Shown here: positions 20,572-30,987 of the stretch, piece by piece | Layout of the letters: the number at the start of each line of letters is the position of its first letter | Position numbering within the stretch: position 1 is the first letter of the stretch | Assembly (NCBI GenBank): GCA_016840095.1 | Contig: JAEOSZ010000006.1 | Span: 29,200-93,199 of the forward strand | Length of the DNA: 64,000 nucleotides | Direction: 5' to 3' | Source: Candidatus Heimdallarchaeota archaeon | GTDB lineage: Archaea; Asgardarchaeota; Heimdallarchaeia; Heimdallarchaeales; Heimdallarchaeaceae | Program-made: the position numbers and the translations under genes | The notes under the pieces: generated by a model | Told to the model about the DNA's origin: nothing | What the model saw: only the letters and a program-made list of their open reading frames with translations | The model's database searches: none

Positions 20572-21109
20572 ACCTGTATTTCGAATCAGAACCAAAGAAG
20601 AAGACAATCTCATCAGAAGAACTGTTGAGATTTACTTTGGTACAAGAAGTCTTTCTGCTTTTGAAAGGCATATTTTCTGGATAAAAGAAGGAAAAATAAA
20701 AGAGGTTTTTGCTGTCCCCCAAAAGAGTTCAGATTTGATCTCAAAAACCACTAACATTGAAGTTTATTCTGCTGGAATTCCTATTGGCAGCATTTGGTCA
20801 GATACATTCCAACTTGAAATAGAAGGTGCAAAAATGGTTTCAGATTTTACTTCCAAAAAGGTCATAGTTAAAACTGACCAATTTTTGTATGGAAAACCTA
20901 TTTTTAAAGAAAATCTAATACATTTTGAAGAATCCTTTGATAAAAACAACTTAATAATAATTATGAGTAAAACTAATATTTTCTATGGAATTGGTAAAGC
21001 TAAAGTTAATTCAGCTGACATCAATTCTCTAAACCAGAATGCTGTCATTATAGAAGGTTCAAAGACAAAACCGTTTGATGTAGGATGGTATCTGAGAGGA
21101 GGAAACTGA
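20561..21109 (+). CDS. NIP7-like PUA-domain ribosome biogenesis protein
   Basis: SAGIPIGSIWSDTFQLEIEGAKM...KVIVKTDQFLYGKPIFKENL...IIIMSKTNIFYGIGKAKVNS; next to the NOL1/NOP2/Sun gene. Confidence 0.72.
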   Translation: MMSKPVFRIRTKEEDNLIRRTVEIYFGTRSLSAFERHIFWIKEGKIKEVFAVPQKSSDLISKTTNIEVYSAGIPIGSIWSDTFQLEIEGAKMVSDFTSKKVIVKTDQFLYGKPIFKENLIHFEESFDKNNLIIIMSKTNIFYGIGKAKVNSADINSLNQNAVIIEGSKTKPFDVGWYLRGGN

Positions 21110-21253
21110 ATAATATTTTTAATTAGTTACTTCAATTGCTGAAATTCAAATTTTCTCAAGCAAAATCAAAAAGTATTTAAATATAATTTAGAGAGTTAAT
21201 TTAGTTTTAAACCTTATTTAAGCAAATACGAGAGCTTTTGTTCATCGAAATAT

Positions 21254-23197
21254 TTGTTTTTAAGAAATCTATTAGGGTTGAACAGTTTGAGTTACAGAGA
21301 AGTATTAGAGAAAATATCTGAAGATATACATGCTGAGCTACCTGCTAATTCTGATATTACTACGATAGAATTTGAAGGACCAGAAGTTGCTGTTTATTCC
21401 AAGAATCCTCGTGTATTAGTAGACGATGAAACTATTGTAAAAGAACTAGCAAAAAAGCTTAGAAAAAGAATCGTTATTCGTTCAGATCCAAGTGTAAGAT
21501 CGGATAAAGATGAAACAATTTTTACAATTAATGAATTAGTTGGAAAAGAGGGAGAAATTACAAATATTGATTTTGATGAACTTGTGGGTGAAGTGATTAT
21601 AGAAGCTCTTAAACCAGGAGTGATTATTGGCAAATCAGGTGAGATGCTAAGAAACATAATAGCTAAGACTTTGTGGAGACCAAGAGTAATGAGGACTCCT
21701 CCTATTGAATCAAGAGTGATTAAGACAATAAGACACCTACATCAAGAAAATTCAAAGAAACGCCAAGAGGTTCTTAGAACTGTTGGGAAGAGGATACATA
21801 GACCTGTAATCTATAGAGATGATACTATCAGAGTAACAGCTTTGGGAGGTTTTGCAGAAGTTGGAAGAAGTTCAGCTTTAATCCAAACAGGTGAAAGTAG
21901 AGCTCTTGTTGATTGCGGAATCAATGTAGGAAGCAACTCGCCAAATAACACTTTTCCAAGATTCGATTTGCCAGAATTTGACATTGAACAGCTTGATGCA
22001 GTTGTGATATCACATGCTCATCTTGATCATTCAGGTTTTGTTCCTTATTTATTCAAATATGGATACAAGGGTGCAGTTTATGCAACACGACCAACAAGAG
22101 ATTTGATGACAATGTTGCAAATAGACTATTTAGATGTAGCTCAAAAAGAGGGAAAAACACTACCTTATGAGAAAAAAGATATTAGTGAAGCAGTTTTACA
22201 CACAATTGTTTTAGATTATGGAGAAGTTACAGATATTACTCCAGATATAAGATTAACTTTCCACAATGCTGGTCACATTGTCGGAAGTGCAATTCCCCAT
22301 CTTCATATTGGGGAGGGGATTTACAATGTGGCTTTTGCTCAAGATATTAAATTTGCTAAGTCCAATTTATTAGACCCCGCAAATGCTAGATTTCCAAGAT
22401 TAGAAACACTATTTATTGAATCAACTTATGGTAAACCTCAGGATATACTTCCTTCGAGAGTTGAATGTGAAAAGATGTTAAAGAACATAATCCGCGATAC
22501 AATTCAAAAGGGTGGTAAAATACTAATTCCAGTACTTGCTGTAGGCAGAGCTCAAGAAATTCTAGTTGTTTTAGAGAATCTTATGAGATCGGGAGAACTC
22601 CCACAAATTCCTGTTTATACTGATGGTATGATCCGAGAGGCTTCAGCTATCACAACTGCCCACCCTGAGTTTTTATCCAAAGCTTTGAGAGAACGAATAT
22701 TCCATGAGGGAGAGAATCCTTTCCTTGCAGAGCAGATGAAACATGTTTCGGGTAGTGAAGAAAGAGATTTGATAATTGAAGGAGATCCTGCAATAATTTT
22801 AGCAACAAGTGGTATGATGAATGGTGGTCCTAGTGTTCAATACTTCAAGGCTCTTTGCACCGATCCTAATAATTCACTAATTTTCGTGAGTTACCAAGGA
22901 AAGGGAACTCTGGGAAGTAAAATACAAAAGGGAATTACAGAGATTCAAATGGTTGAAAATGGAAGAACTGTCATGCATCATATAGAAATGGCAGTTCATA
23001 GTATCTCTGGTTTTACTGGTCATAGTGACAGAAGAGAATTAGAGAATTATATCCACAAAGTTACTCCAAAACCTGAAAGAGTTGTTGTTATTCACGGGGA
23101 AGAATCGAAAGTAACAAAATTTGCATCTTGGGTTTACAAGAACACAAAAAGAGAGAGTCTTGCACCTCCCAATGGAACAACTATCAGATTAAAATAA
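21254..23197 (+). CDS. aCPSF1/FttA: KH-domain + metallo-beta-lactamase + beta-CASP ribonuclease (transcription termination factor)
   Basis: N-terminal KH region GEVIIEALKPGVIIGKSGEMLRNI, MBL motif SHAHLDHSG, beta-CASP region, C-terminal GFTGHSDRRELENYI. Confidence 0.95.
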   Translation: MFLRNLLGLNSLSYREVLEKISEDIHAELPANSDITTIEFEGPEVAVYSKNPRVLVDDETIVKELAKKLRKRIVIRSDPSVRSDKDETIFTINELVGKEGEITNIDFDELVGEVIIEALKPGVIIGKSGEMLRNIIAKTLWRPRVMRTPPIESRVIKTIRHLHQENSKKRQEVLRTVGKRIHRPVIYRDDTIRVTALGGFAEVGRSSALIQTGESRALVDCGINVGSNSPNNTFPRFDLPEFDIEQLDAVVISHAHLDHSGFVPYLFKYGYKGAVYATRPTRDLMTMLQIDYLDVAQKEGKTLPYEKKDISEAVLHTIVLDYGEVTDITPDIRLTFHNAGHIVGSAIPHLHIGEGIYNVAFAQDIKFAKSNLLDPANARFPRLETLFIESTYGKPQDILPSRVECEKMLKNIIRDTIQKGGKILIPVLAVGRAQEILVVLENLMRSGELPQIPVYTDGMIREASAITTAHPEFLSKALRERIFHEGENPFLAEQMKHVSGSEERDLIIEGDPAIILATSGMMNGGPSVQYFKALCTDPNNSLIFVSYQGKGTLGSKIQKGITEIQMVENGRTVMHHIEMAVHSISGFTGHSDRRELENYIHKVTPKPERVVVIHGEESKVTKFASWVYKNTKRESLAPPNGTTIRLK

Positions 23198-23204
23198 TAT
23201 TCAA

Positions 23205-23696
23205 TTAAAATTGAAATCCCCAAATAGAATCTCTTAGATGATGGAGATTCTTGATTACTTTTCCCTTTTTTGTTTTTGAGAATTCCTTTGCAGATACCAG
23301 TGATTTACCTACTCCAAGGATAGAATTAGCTTTTTCCTCATGAATTATAACTATGGATCCTTTCACTATAGATTCATCAAAGTAAACAATTCCAGGAGCC
23401 ATAACATCAGCACCATTAGTAATAAACTTGATTGCACCAATATCAACTACAATTTTTGGAAGAGAATAAGCATGATTACGTAAATAGTGTATAGTTGGTA
23501 TTTTTTTATTTTCAAATTCAAACACCCAAATTCTACTATTACTAACTATATATGTTCCTTCGTCTGTTCTGACTTCTTCAATAATTAAATCCCGTTGAAC
23601 TGAATCTTCTACTTCCTCACCAAATAAATCAGCTAATTGAGAAAATAGCACTTTTTTATCTTTTTTAGAAAGATGATTTCTTGCTTTAATCTGCAT
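23205..23696 (-). CDS. MCT-1/Tma20-like PUA-domain protein (start placed at the internal Met, MQIKARNHLSKKDKK)
   Basis: IPTIHYLRNHAYSLPKIVVDIGAIKFITNGADVMAPGIV...KTKKGKVIKNLHHLRDSIWGF matches the MCT-1 PUA pattern; the longer ORF start (23768) would overlap the upstream HTH gene by 53 nt. Confidence 0.8.
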   Translation of the reverse strand: MQIKARNHLSKKDKKVLFSQLADLFGEEVEDSVQRDLIIEEVRTDEGTYIVSNSRIWVFEFENKKIPTIHYLRNHAYSLPKIVVDIGAIKFITNGADVMAPGIVYFDESIVKGSIVIIHEEKANSILGVGKSLVSAKEFSKTKKGKVIKNLHHLRDSIWGFQF

Positions 23697-23715
23697 ATCA
23701 ATACATTCCAAAAAA

Positions 23716-24159
23716 CTATTTTTGTAATCTGTCAAGAATAGAGGTGTATGATTCTTTGATTGCTTCATATCTTTCTTTTGAAGACATTCCTAAAACATAC
23801 ATTTGCTCCTCATTTTCAAGTCTTCTTGTATACTCTTCACTTAAAGCAGAAATAAATGTATCAATAGAATCTCGTACATTGGAAAGCAATTCAAGACCAG
23901 GTGAGGGTATAGTATAGATATATTTCAAAGTAGGATATGTATCAGCTTTTCTCTCTATCAAACCAATTTCAAGCATTTGTTTGAGATGTTTTTCAACAGC
24001 AGGTCTCGATATAGCTAACTCTTTGGTTAGTTCATCTGCTGTTAGTTTCATATTTCCCAAGAGAGTGAGAATTTTTCTCCTGGTACTATCACGAAAAATG
24101 GAATAGATGGTGTCTACAATTGGAATTTCTTCCTGAGAATCATCTATAATATCTGACAT
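23716..24159 (-). CDS. ArsR-like winged-helix transcriptional regulator
   Basis: STRRKILTLLGNMKLTADELTKELAISRPAVEKHLKQMLEIGLIERK. Confidence 0.9.
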   Translation of the reverse strand: MSDIIDDSQEEIPIVDTIYSIFRDSTRRKILTLLGNMKLTADELTKELAISRPAVEKHLKQMLEIGLIERKADTYPTLKYIYTIPSPGLELLSNVRDSIDTFISALSEEYTRRLENEEQMYVLGMSSKERYEAIKESYTSILDRLQK

Positions 24160-24265
24160 ATGTCTAACAGTTTTCTTTCTACTTAAATTGTTGTCGGTTT
24201 AAACTTCTCGGTTTAAGCTTGAAACTTAGGGCTTAAGTTCATTTCCCAAGTGATTAAAATAAACA

Positions 24266-24274
24266 TTATATAAA
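24266..24274 (+). promoter_or_regulatory. Putative TATA box for the bactofilin-like gene
   Basis: ttatataaa about 31-39 nt upstream of the ATG at 24305. Confidence 0.4.
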
Positions 24275-24304
24275 GTGCTGATAATATTGTATTAAGGTGA
24301 AAGA

Positions 24305-25207
24305 ATGAGTCAAAATGACATAAGAATGTACAAAGAACTCTTAGATCTCCTCGAAAAAAGAATGGATGAAGGAGATATCGATAAAGCTAGTTATGCTGAG
24401 TTAAAGGAAAGGTATACTCAAAAATTAGAAACAACTAGACAAGAGTTTGAATTTAGAAAAGATGCACCTAACATAAAAGTATCGGGGTCAAAAACATTCA
24501 CTCAAGATGCTATTATAGTTTCAGGTGCTGCTACGATTTCAGGAGGAAAAATTGAGAGAGACATAAGAGTTTCTGGATCAGGTAAAATATCTGGAGATGT
24601 TGAATGCAATGCTTTACGTTGTTCAGGGGCAATGAAAGCATATGGAAATATACTAGCACATGGAGAAGTAAAATGCTCTGGATCATTTAGATGTGATAAA
24701 AATCTGACAACTGATGAAAATGCTTCATTTAGTGGTTCAGCAAAAATCTATGGTGAAACTATAGTTAATGGTCACCTTACAGTGACTGGTTCATATAGAG
24801 GTACTAAGGACACTGTAGCTGTTAAAGGTGCCACTCTTACAGGTTCCACAATAATAGAGGGTAATCTTTTTTCAGAAAATTCTATTAAAATTGGTGGAAA
24901 AGCTCGAATTTTGAAAAATATAATCTGTGATAGTGTATTAATTGAAGGAAGAAGAACTGTATTTGAGTCTTTTTTCTTTAGAAGAGCAAAAAAACTAGTA
25001 ACTGTTGAAAAAAGTATTATCGCCCATAATGAAGTTGATATTCAAGATGTTAGGGTACTAAAGAATATCAAAGCTAGAACAGTAAGATTAGGTCCCAACA
25101 CAGTGGTAGAAGGAACAGTATACTATGTGGAAGATCTATTTATGGCTGATAGTGTAAGGTTAGAGAAAGAGCCAAAGAAAATATCTCAAGAGGAAATTAA
25201 ACTCTAG
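24305..25207 (+). CDS. Bactofilin-like polymer-forming protein with SHOCT-like N-terminal helix
   Basis: N-term LLEKRMDEGDIDKASYAELKERY; repeats VSGSGKISGDVECNALRCSGAMKAYGNILAHGEVKCSGSFRCD...GSTIIEGNLFSENSIKIGGKARI form a beta-helix. Confidence 0.8.
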   Translation: MSQNDIRMYKELLDLLEKRMDEGDIDKASYAELKERYTQKLETTRQEFEFRKDAPNIKVSGSKTFTQDAIIVSGAATISGGKIERDIRVSGSGKISGDVECNALRCSGAMKAYGNILAHGEVKCSGSFRCDKNLTTDENASFSGSAKIYGETIVNGHLTVTGSYRGTKDTVAVKGATLTGSTIIEGNLFSENSIKIGGKARILKNIICDSVLIEGRRTVFESFFFRRAKKLVTVEKSIIAHNEVDIQDVRVLKNIKARTVRLGPNTVVEGTVYYVEDLFMADSVRLEKEPKKISQEEIKL

Positions 25208-25250
25208 ATATTTTCTTCTTTTTATATTTCTCTAAGGTTTGGTATGCTTC

Positions 25251-26777
25251 CTATATCTGATACAATGAGGAGAATTTTTCTTTAAGATATTTTATATGGT
25301 AGTTTGGTGTGAGGTTTTCACCAGTTATGCTCTTAACCATATCTAAACAATCCAAGGTTCCACCTTTTTGGTGTATAGATGTTTCAAGCCATTCTCGGAT
25401 TGGAGTAAATTTACCATTTTGTAATGAATCTTGCCAATTGGGCAAATCTCTAGATAGTTTAGCAGTCAATTGGGAGGATATTAAATCCCCAATTCCATAA
25501 CCAAAGAAATAACCATAATATTGGCTATACCAGTGTAAATCTTGCATCAATCCTAATGTATCGTTTGGAACATCTACACCTAAGTATTGCCTATATTTAT
25601 CATTCCAAACTTGAGGTAAATCTCTTGTATCTATTTTCCCAGCAAACCAATCTCGTTCTATTTCAAATCGGATTATTATATGTAAAATATAAGTTACTTC
25701 ATCAGCTTGTATTCTTATAAAACCAGGATTCACTGCATTTAGAGCAAAGTAAAAATCATCAAGAGAAATATCTTTGAATATACCATCCGTATCTTTTTGA
25801 AATTGAGGATAATAATGATTCCAGAAATCTTTCGAGCTAGCGATTATATTCTCAAGAAATCTAGATTGTGATTCTCCAAAACTTGGAGATCCCATACGAT
25901 AAATAGGCTGGTTAAACCATTCTTCTTTTCCTTGCAATGAATGAATTGCATGACCACATTCGTGTGCTCCGGCTAAAAAAGCAGATAAAACATGGTCCTC
26001 ATGATACTTTACCGTAACTCTAACATCTTTGAAACCCCCTCCAATAGTCAATGGATGTTCAACTTCAGCAATGTTGCCCACAGCATTTTCAGAATAGAAA
26101 TCATATTCTAAGAAGCGTGAAAGGTTTTCAACCATTTTTACTTGAGATGATCGTGGAACCTTCCTACTGATAAATGATCTATCTGGTTTTATATCTGACT
26201 CAGTGCATTTTTTGATGAAAGGTATAAGAAAGGATTTAACTTCATCAAACAGTTTAGTGAGTATTTCTACTCCAAATCCTTTGTCTCGACTATCAATAAG
26301 TGCATCAAAAGGATCATCCATATTTTTGGATTTAGCCAATAGTCTATTAGCCTCATCATTAAGAGAAAATAAATCTTCTAAATCAGGAAGAACCATTTGA
26401 AAGTCAGATTTTGCTTTAGCTTTTTTCCAAATTTCAAGAGTTTTGTTTGATTGGGCAGCAAGTTTTCCAACTAATTCAGAAGGAAGAGTTGTTCTATCAT
26501 CATAAGCTCTCCTTATCAATTCTACGTTTCGCTTTTGGAGATTATCAAGAGAAGTATCTCTTTCACATGAATCTAATAACTTACCTACTTCAGGTTTGGT
26601 GATTAAACCATGTGTTTTTTGGCTTATATATTGAAATTGTTTTGCTCTTTGACCCACAGCAGCAGGTGGCATATGGGTATTCATATCCCAGTAAAGTACT
26701 CCACTAATTGAATTCAAAAGCTGAATTTCTTGATAAGTTTCCAATAATGCTTCGTATTCCCTACTCATTATTATCAT
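25251..26777 (-). CDS. M32-family metallocarboxypeptidase (Taq carboxypeptidase)
   Basis: GAHECGHAIHSLQG (HExxH), YWDMNTHMPP, RADEVTY-like IQADEVTYILHIIIRFEIE, YFFGYGIGDLIS. Confidence 0.95.
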   Translation of the reverse strand: MIIMSREYEALLETYQEIQLLNSISGVLYWDMNTHMPPAAVGQRAKQFQYISQKTHGLITKPEVGKLLDSCERDTSLDNLQKRNVELIRRAYDDRTTLPSELVGKLAAQSNKTLEIWKKAKAKSDFQMVLPDLEDLFSLNDEANRLLAKSKNMDDPFDALIDSRDKGFGVEILTKLFDEVKSFLIPFIKKCTESDIKPDRSFISRKVPRSSQVKMVENLSRFLEYDFYSENAVGNIAEVEHPLTIGGGFKDVRVTVKYHEDHVLSAFLAGAHECGHAIHSLQGKEEWFNQPIYRMGSPSFGESQSRFLENIIASSKDFWNHYYPQFQKDTDGIFKDISLDDFYFALNAVNPGFIRIQADEVTYILHIIIRFEIERDWFAGKIDTRDLPQVWNDKYRQYLGVDVPNDTLGLMQDLHWYSQYYGYFFGYGIGDLISSQLTAKLSRDLPNWQDSLQNGKFTPIREWLETSIHQKGGTLDCLDMVKSITGENLTPNYHIKYLKEKFSSLYQI

Positions 26778-26843
26778 TAACAGAAAAACGAATAATGTTC
26801 AAAAATGTTATCCATTGGATAGAAAAAGAAAAAAGGAAACAGG

Positions 26844-28103
26844 TTATTTGTTTCCAAGATAATTTGCTTTATCCCCTAACTGTTCTTCAATACGTAACAA
26901 CTGATTATATTTAGCAGTTCGTTCTCCTCTTGCAGGAGCACCTGTTTTTATTCTTTCAGCACCCAGTGCAACTGCTAAATCAGCAATGAAAGCATCTTCA
27001 GTCTCTCCTGATCTGTGTGAAATATTAATACCCCAACCATTATCACGAGCAAGATTAGCTGCTTGGATAGATTCAGTTAGTGTTCCTATTTGGTTTACTT
27101 TCAACAAGAGATAATTAGCCGCTTTCTTGTCTATAGCCATCTGTATTCTTTTTGGGTTAGTTACTGTTAAATCATCAGCTACTACAGATATATCTGGTAA
27201 CTTAGCATGTAGCTCTGCAAAAGAATCAAAATCATTTTCATCAAATGGATCTTCCATTGAAATTATTGGGTATTTCTCGGCAAGATCAATATAATAATCG
27301 ACAAGTTCACTTCCAGTTAAATTCTTTCCATCAACTTCGTATAAAGAATTTTCAAAGAATTCAGATGCAGCTGAATCCAGACCGATGGAGATTTGTTTTC
27401 CAGGTCTATATCCAGCATCTTCAATTGCTTCTACAAGCATATCCAAAGCTTCAGGAGCTGTATCAACTGGACTACCAAAACCACCTTCGTCGCCCAAGTT
27501 AATTGCAGACGGACCAAATTTCTTTAGATTGTTTCTAAGAACCTGATAGACTTCACAAGTTGCTCTCAATGCTTCATCATACTTTTTGAAACCATGAGGA
27601 ATTAGCATAAATTCTTGGATTTTTAGATTTCCACCTGCATGTTTTCCTCCATTAATCACATTCAGCATAGGAACAGGCAAACTTGTTGCTTCCTTATTCA
27701 AGTACTCATAAATTGGAAGGTTCAATCCATCCGCTGCAGCTTTACATACAGCTAATGAAACCCCAAGCATTGCGTTTGCTCCAAGTTTAGACTTGTTTTC
27801 TGTCCCATCAATTTCCAACATTAAATTATCTATTGCTTCCTGTTCAGTAACCTCCATCCCAATTACTTTGGGAGCAATTAGCTTGTTAATGTTATTTAGA
27901 GCTTTTAAGACACCCTTTCCAAGGAACCGTTTGTCTTTATCTCTTAATTCGAGTGCTTCATGTTCTCCGGTAGAAGCTCCAGAAGGCACTAAGGCACGAC
28001 CAAAGCCTTCTGATGTGTAAACATCAACCTCAACAGTAGGATTTCCTCTTGAATCTATTATCTCACGAGGAATTATTTTTGTTATTTTAGGCATAGTAAT
28101 CAA
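26844..28103 (-). CDS. eno: Enolase
   Basis: [73 protein letters not shown]. Confidence 0.98.
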   Translation of the reverse strand: MITMPKITKIIPREIIDSRGNPTVEVDVYTSEGFGRALVPSGASTGEHEALELRDKDKRFLGKGVLKALNNINKLIAPKVIGMEVTEQEAIDNLMLEIDGTENKSKLGANAMLGVSLAVCKAAADGLNLPIYEYLNKEATSLPVPMLNVINGGKHAGGNLKIQEFMLIPHGFKKYDEALRATCEVYQVLRNNLKKFGPSAINLGDEGGFGSPVDTAPEALDMLVEAIEDAGYRPGKQISIGLDSAASEFFENSLYEVDGKNLTGSELVDYYIDLAEKYPIISMEDPFDENDFDSFAELHAKLPDISVVADDLTVTNPKRIQMAIDKKAANYLLLKVNQIGTLTESIQAANLARDNGWGINISHRSGETEDAFIADLAVALGAERIKTGAPARGERTAKYNQLLRIEEQLGDKANYLGNK

Positions 28104-28148
28104 TGAAGAAAATAAAGCAAGGTTATTAAGGATTTTTCCATGTATATC

Positions 28149-29147
28149 TCATTTCTTAAAATGCTCAAATCCTTCTTCTGAGAGAGTATAATTTGAGTAC
28201 TCTTTATCCAAAATAATGATGTTGTTATGAGTAGAATTAAAACAACCAATTTTCTGAATAAACAAATTATTGTCTTCTGCGTGTTTTAACAGCTCTTCTT
28301 CCAATTCTGGAATAATTGAAAAGATAAGTTCAAACTCTTCTCCTCCATTAAAAACTAAATCTAATAGATTAATATCTTCATCATTTACATAAGATTCCAC
28401 ATCAGGGTGAATAGGTACTTCTTTTACATCTATTCCCATTTTGTTTATTTCTGACAACTCCTTTAGAGTTATTAACAATCCATCTGAACTATCCATACAT
28501 GTATTGATTGATATTTCTTTGAATAAGTCTAGATAATTCATTTTTGCTTTCGGTTCAAGAGTAGCGGACAATACTAAATCGATCAGTTCAACAGGTATTT
28601 GTTCATTATGCAATAGTTTCTTGTATCCTAGAGAAGTTAATCCAAAAAGACCTGATGAAAAAATCAAATCTCCATCTTTTGCACCTTGTCTTGGAATAAG
28701 TTTTTCTTTTTCACAGACTCCAAATGAAATCAAATCTATTATGATATCATCTGCTTCATTTAAATCTCCTCCAAGATATAATGTTCCATAATCACTGCAT
28801 TGATTTCTTATTCCAAAAATTATATCTTTAGCTTTTGAAACTTCCAAATCTGAAGGAAATCCAATACTAGCAAGGCAACCTAAAGGTACTGTGTTCTTAG
28901 CAACTAAATCACTCACTGACATAGTAACAGCTTTTCTCCCTATTTGTTCTAAACTCATTCCTGGTAAAACATCTGTTTTATTAACTAACATATCAGCATT
29001 AATTACCAAAATATCTCTAGAAGGCAGTGGAAAAGTTGATGCATCTTCATTGAAAGGCAGTACAGGAGTGTCGACTAATTCAGTTAGCTGAGATAGAAAA
29101 GTTTTCTCTCCAATATCTTCCATTGTTGAATCTGATTTTTTACTCAT
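28149..29147 (-). CDS. thiL: Thiamine-monophosphate kinase
   Basis: DILVINADMLVNKTDVLPGMSLEQIGRKAVTMSVSDLVAKNTVPLGCLASIGFP, CMDSSDGLLITLKEL, NGGEEFELIF. Confidence 0.9.
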   Translation of the reverse strand: MSKKSDSTMEDIGEKTFLSQLTELVDTPVLPFNEDASTFPLPSRDILVINADMLVNKTDVLPGMSLEQIGRKAVTMSVSDLVAKNTVPLGCLASIGFPSDLEVSKAKDIIFGIRNQCSDYGTLYLGGDLNEADDIIIDLISFGVCEKEKLIPRQGAKDGDLIFSSGLFGLTSLGYKKLLHNEQIPVELIDLVLSATLEPKAKMNYLDLFKEISINTCMDSSDGLLITLKELSEINKMGIDVKEVPIHPDVESYVNDEDINLLDLVFNGGEEFELIFSIIPELEEELLKHAEDNNLFIQKIGCFNSTHNNIIILDKEYSNYTLSEEGFEHFKK

Positions 29148-29259
29148 TTTCTTCCCTTAACATGATTATAAAAAAGCAATATCAAAAGAATTTCTGCTAA
29201 TATCATGATTTCACTTTACAAAAAGAGAAAATAGAAGAAGGAAAATAGAATAACCCCTG

Positions 29260-30105
29260 TTATCCCATTACACTGGCAAAATAGAAGAAGAATACAAATA
29301 GTGCTATTGGAACTGCAATGGTTACAAATGCATTTACCCATGCCATTTTACCAATAACTCTCAACGATATAGATGCATATACTATCATTATAATCCATAG
29401 AATAATCATCAAGCCTTTAAAAATCCATAAAGGTATGCTTCCTCCTCCAAAATTAATAAAGTAAATGTAGTCCGCAAATTCTGAAAAACTAACAGAACCA
29501 CCTAGACCACCTGATGGTGCCATAAGCGTGAAGAAGATACCAAGAAATTCTCCAGCAGCGATTGGAGCAAGAGAATAACCGATAATAGCTCTGAACTGCT
29601 TTGTGGTTGCTTCTGAACCCAACATAGCACCAAACTTGGACATCAACCAAGTAGATATGAAAATAAACATCTTCAACATTATCCATATAACAAAAGGCAT
29701 GATGAAGAAAACAACCAAGAACAGGATAAAATTAAGTCCTATAGTAATAGTCCACTTTTCGGGATCTGAAAGTCCAGGTCCAAAAATGAATTCTGTTGAA
29801 TAATCTACACCTGATTTTAACATAACCATATAATATCTTAGTGCGAGAAACAATGAGTATAACAACAGTATAATGTTTCCTCCTTTCTTTTCTGTAGCAA
29901 TAGCTATTTCTTCACTAGTTCTGAAAGGATGTCTGAAGAAATTATACATTCTTATAAAAACTTCTTTCATTGATGGTTTGAAAGAGAACTTTTTCAGCTC
30001 ATATTCTAAAAGTCCAAAACCGCAAAACGGACAAACAGAGTATTCAAGTGGAACTGTCTCGGAACAACTAGGACATTTTTGTGTACTTTCACTCATGTTG
30101 CTCAA
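29260..30105 (-). CDS. Zinc-ribbon + Yip1-like multi-TM membrane protein
   Basis: N-terminal CPSCSETVPLEYSVCPFCGFGL; RMYNFFRHPFRTSEEIA; five or so TM helices; ATTKQFRAIIGYSLAPIAAGEFLGIF. Confidence 0.65.
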   Translation of the reverse strand: MSNMSESTQKCPSCSETVPLEYSVCPFCGFGLLEYELKKFSFKPSMKEVFIRMYNFFRHPFRTSEEIAIATEKKGGNIILLLYSLFLALRYYMVMLKSGVDYSTEFIFGPGLSDPEKWTITIGLNFILFLVVFFIMPFVIWIMLKMFIFISTWLMSKFGAMLGSEATTKQFRAIIGYSLAPIAAGEFLGIFFTLMAPSGGLGGSVSFSEFADYIYFINFGGGSIPLWIFKGLMIILWIIMIVYASISLRVIGKMAWVNAFVTIAVPIALFVFFFYFASVMG

Positions 30106-30195
30106 ATCTCTATATTGATTTATGTTTAATATCTGTTGTGGCTAGTTAATGAAAACCTTTGTGATAAATGTAAGGGGTAAAAGAAATATAAAAAA

Positions 30196-30957
30196 TCATC
30201 TTTTTGTTTTGACGAAACGCTTCTTCATAAGTCTAAGAATAGGGACAAAAGCAGTTATCAAAATCAGATAAGAAAAATCCATTGATACTCTTTTTGTAAA
30301 TCCTTCAATTTCTAAATTTGTACCCCTAAGTTCTATTGATAAATTATAGAACCCAAATGAAGTTATTCCTTTTAATAAGACTCCAGAAGTAGAATGATAA
30401 TATAGGGTAGTATATTGACCATAGTAATCAACAGTATCGAATTTCATAACGTCATAGAATTTGGGAGCATCACTAATTGAATGCTCAAAATTTCTAACTT
30501 CTTCTGTGGTAGTATTAGTAGATTGAACCATTGATTGAATATTTTGCCAATCTGAAGCATTAGCAAAGAATCCACCATTCCAGGTTCCAATACTAATAGT
30601 TAATCCAAATGCCGTATCAACATTTCTAACATTGATAAAAGTAGTATTAGTTGTAGAATTACCCAAAAACAGATAACCGCTTATGTTAGCTTCAGTTACT
30701 GACATTATTAAGAACTGTATAAAATCTCCAGCAGTAACAGACCAATTTCCAAAATAGTTAAAGGTTGGAGATGCACCATAAAAAACATTCTCAGTATCAC
30801 TTGCTTCTAAAACTTCATACGATAACAAATTTCCTAATTCCAATTCAATGGATGCTGTAACAGATTGAAAGTTTAAACATGTAATCAAGAAGAGAACAGC
30901 TGTTAATGCAAAGATGGTTGTTGATTTCTGGTTTTTTAGTAAATTCATATTGATCAT
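30196..30957 (-). CDS. Secreted/membrane-anchored hypothetical protein
   Basis: Signal peptide, NxS/T-rich extracellular region, C-terminal TM followed by KKRFVKTKR. Confidence 0.6.
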   Translation of the reverse strand: MINMNLLKNQKSTTIFALTAVLFLITCLNFQSVTASIELELGNLLSYEVLEASDTENVFYGASPTFNYFGNWSVTAGDFIQFLIMSVTEANISGYLFLGNSTTNTTFINVRNVDTAFGLTISIGTWNGGFFANASDWQNIQSMVQSTNTTTEEVRNFEHSISDAPKFYDVMKFDTVDYYGQYTTLYYHSTSGVLLKGITSFGFYNLSIELRGTNLEIEGFTKRVSMDFSYLILITAFVPILRLMKKRFVKTKR

Positions 30958-30987
30958 TCAGAATAATTCTTCTTAAGGGAATTTTGG

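Noticed and set aside
23697-23768. 24-aa N-terminal extension of the MCT-1-like ORF
   Set aside because: Overlaps the upstream HTH gene; the internal Met before QIKARNHLSKKDKK matches the expected PUA-protein start better.
29489-29803. ORFs in other frames within the zinc-ribbon/Yip1-like gene
   Set aside because: Shadow ORFs; the 281-aa frame has a zinc ribbon and coherent TM segments.
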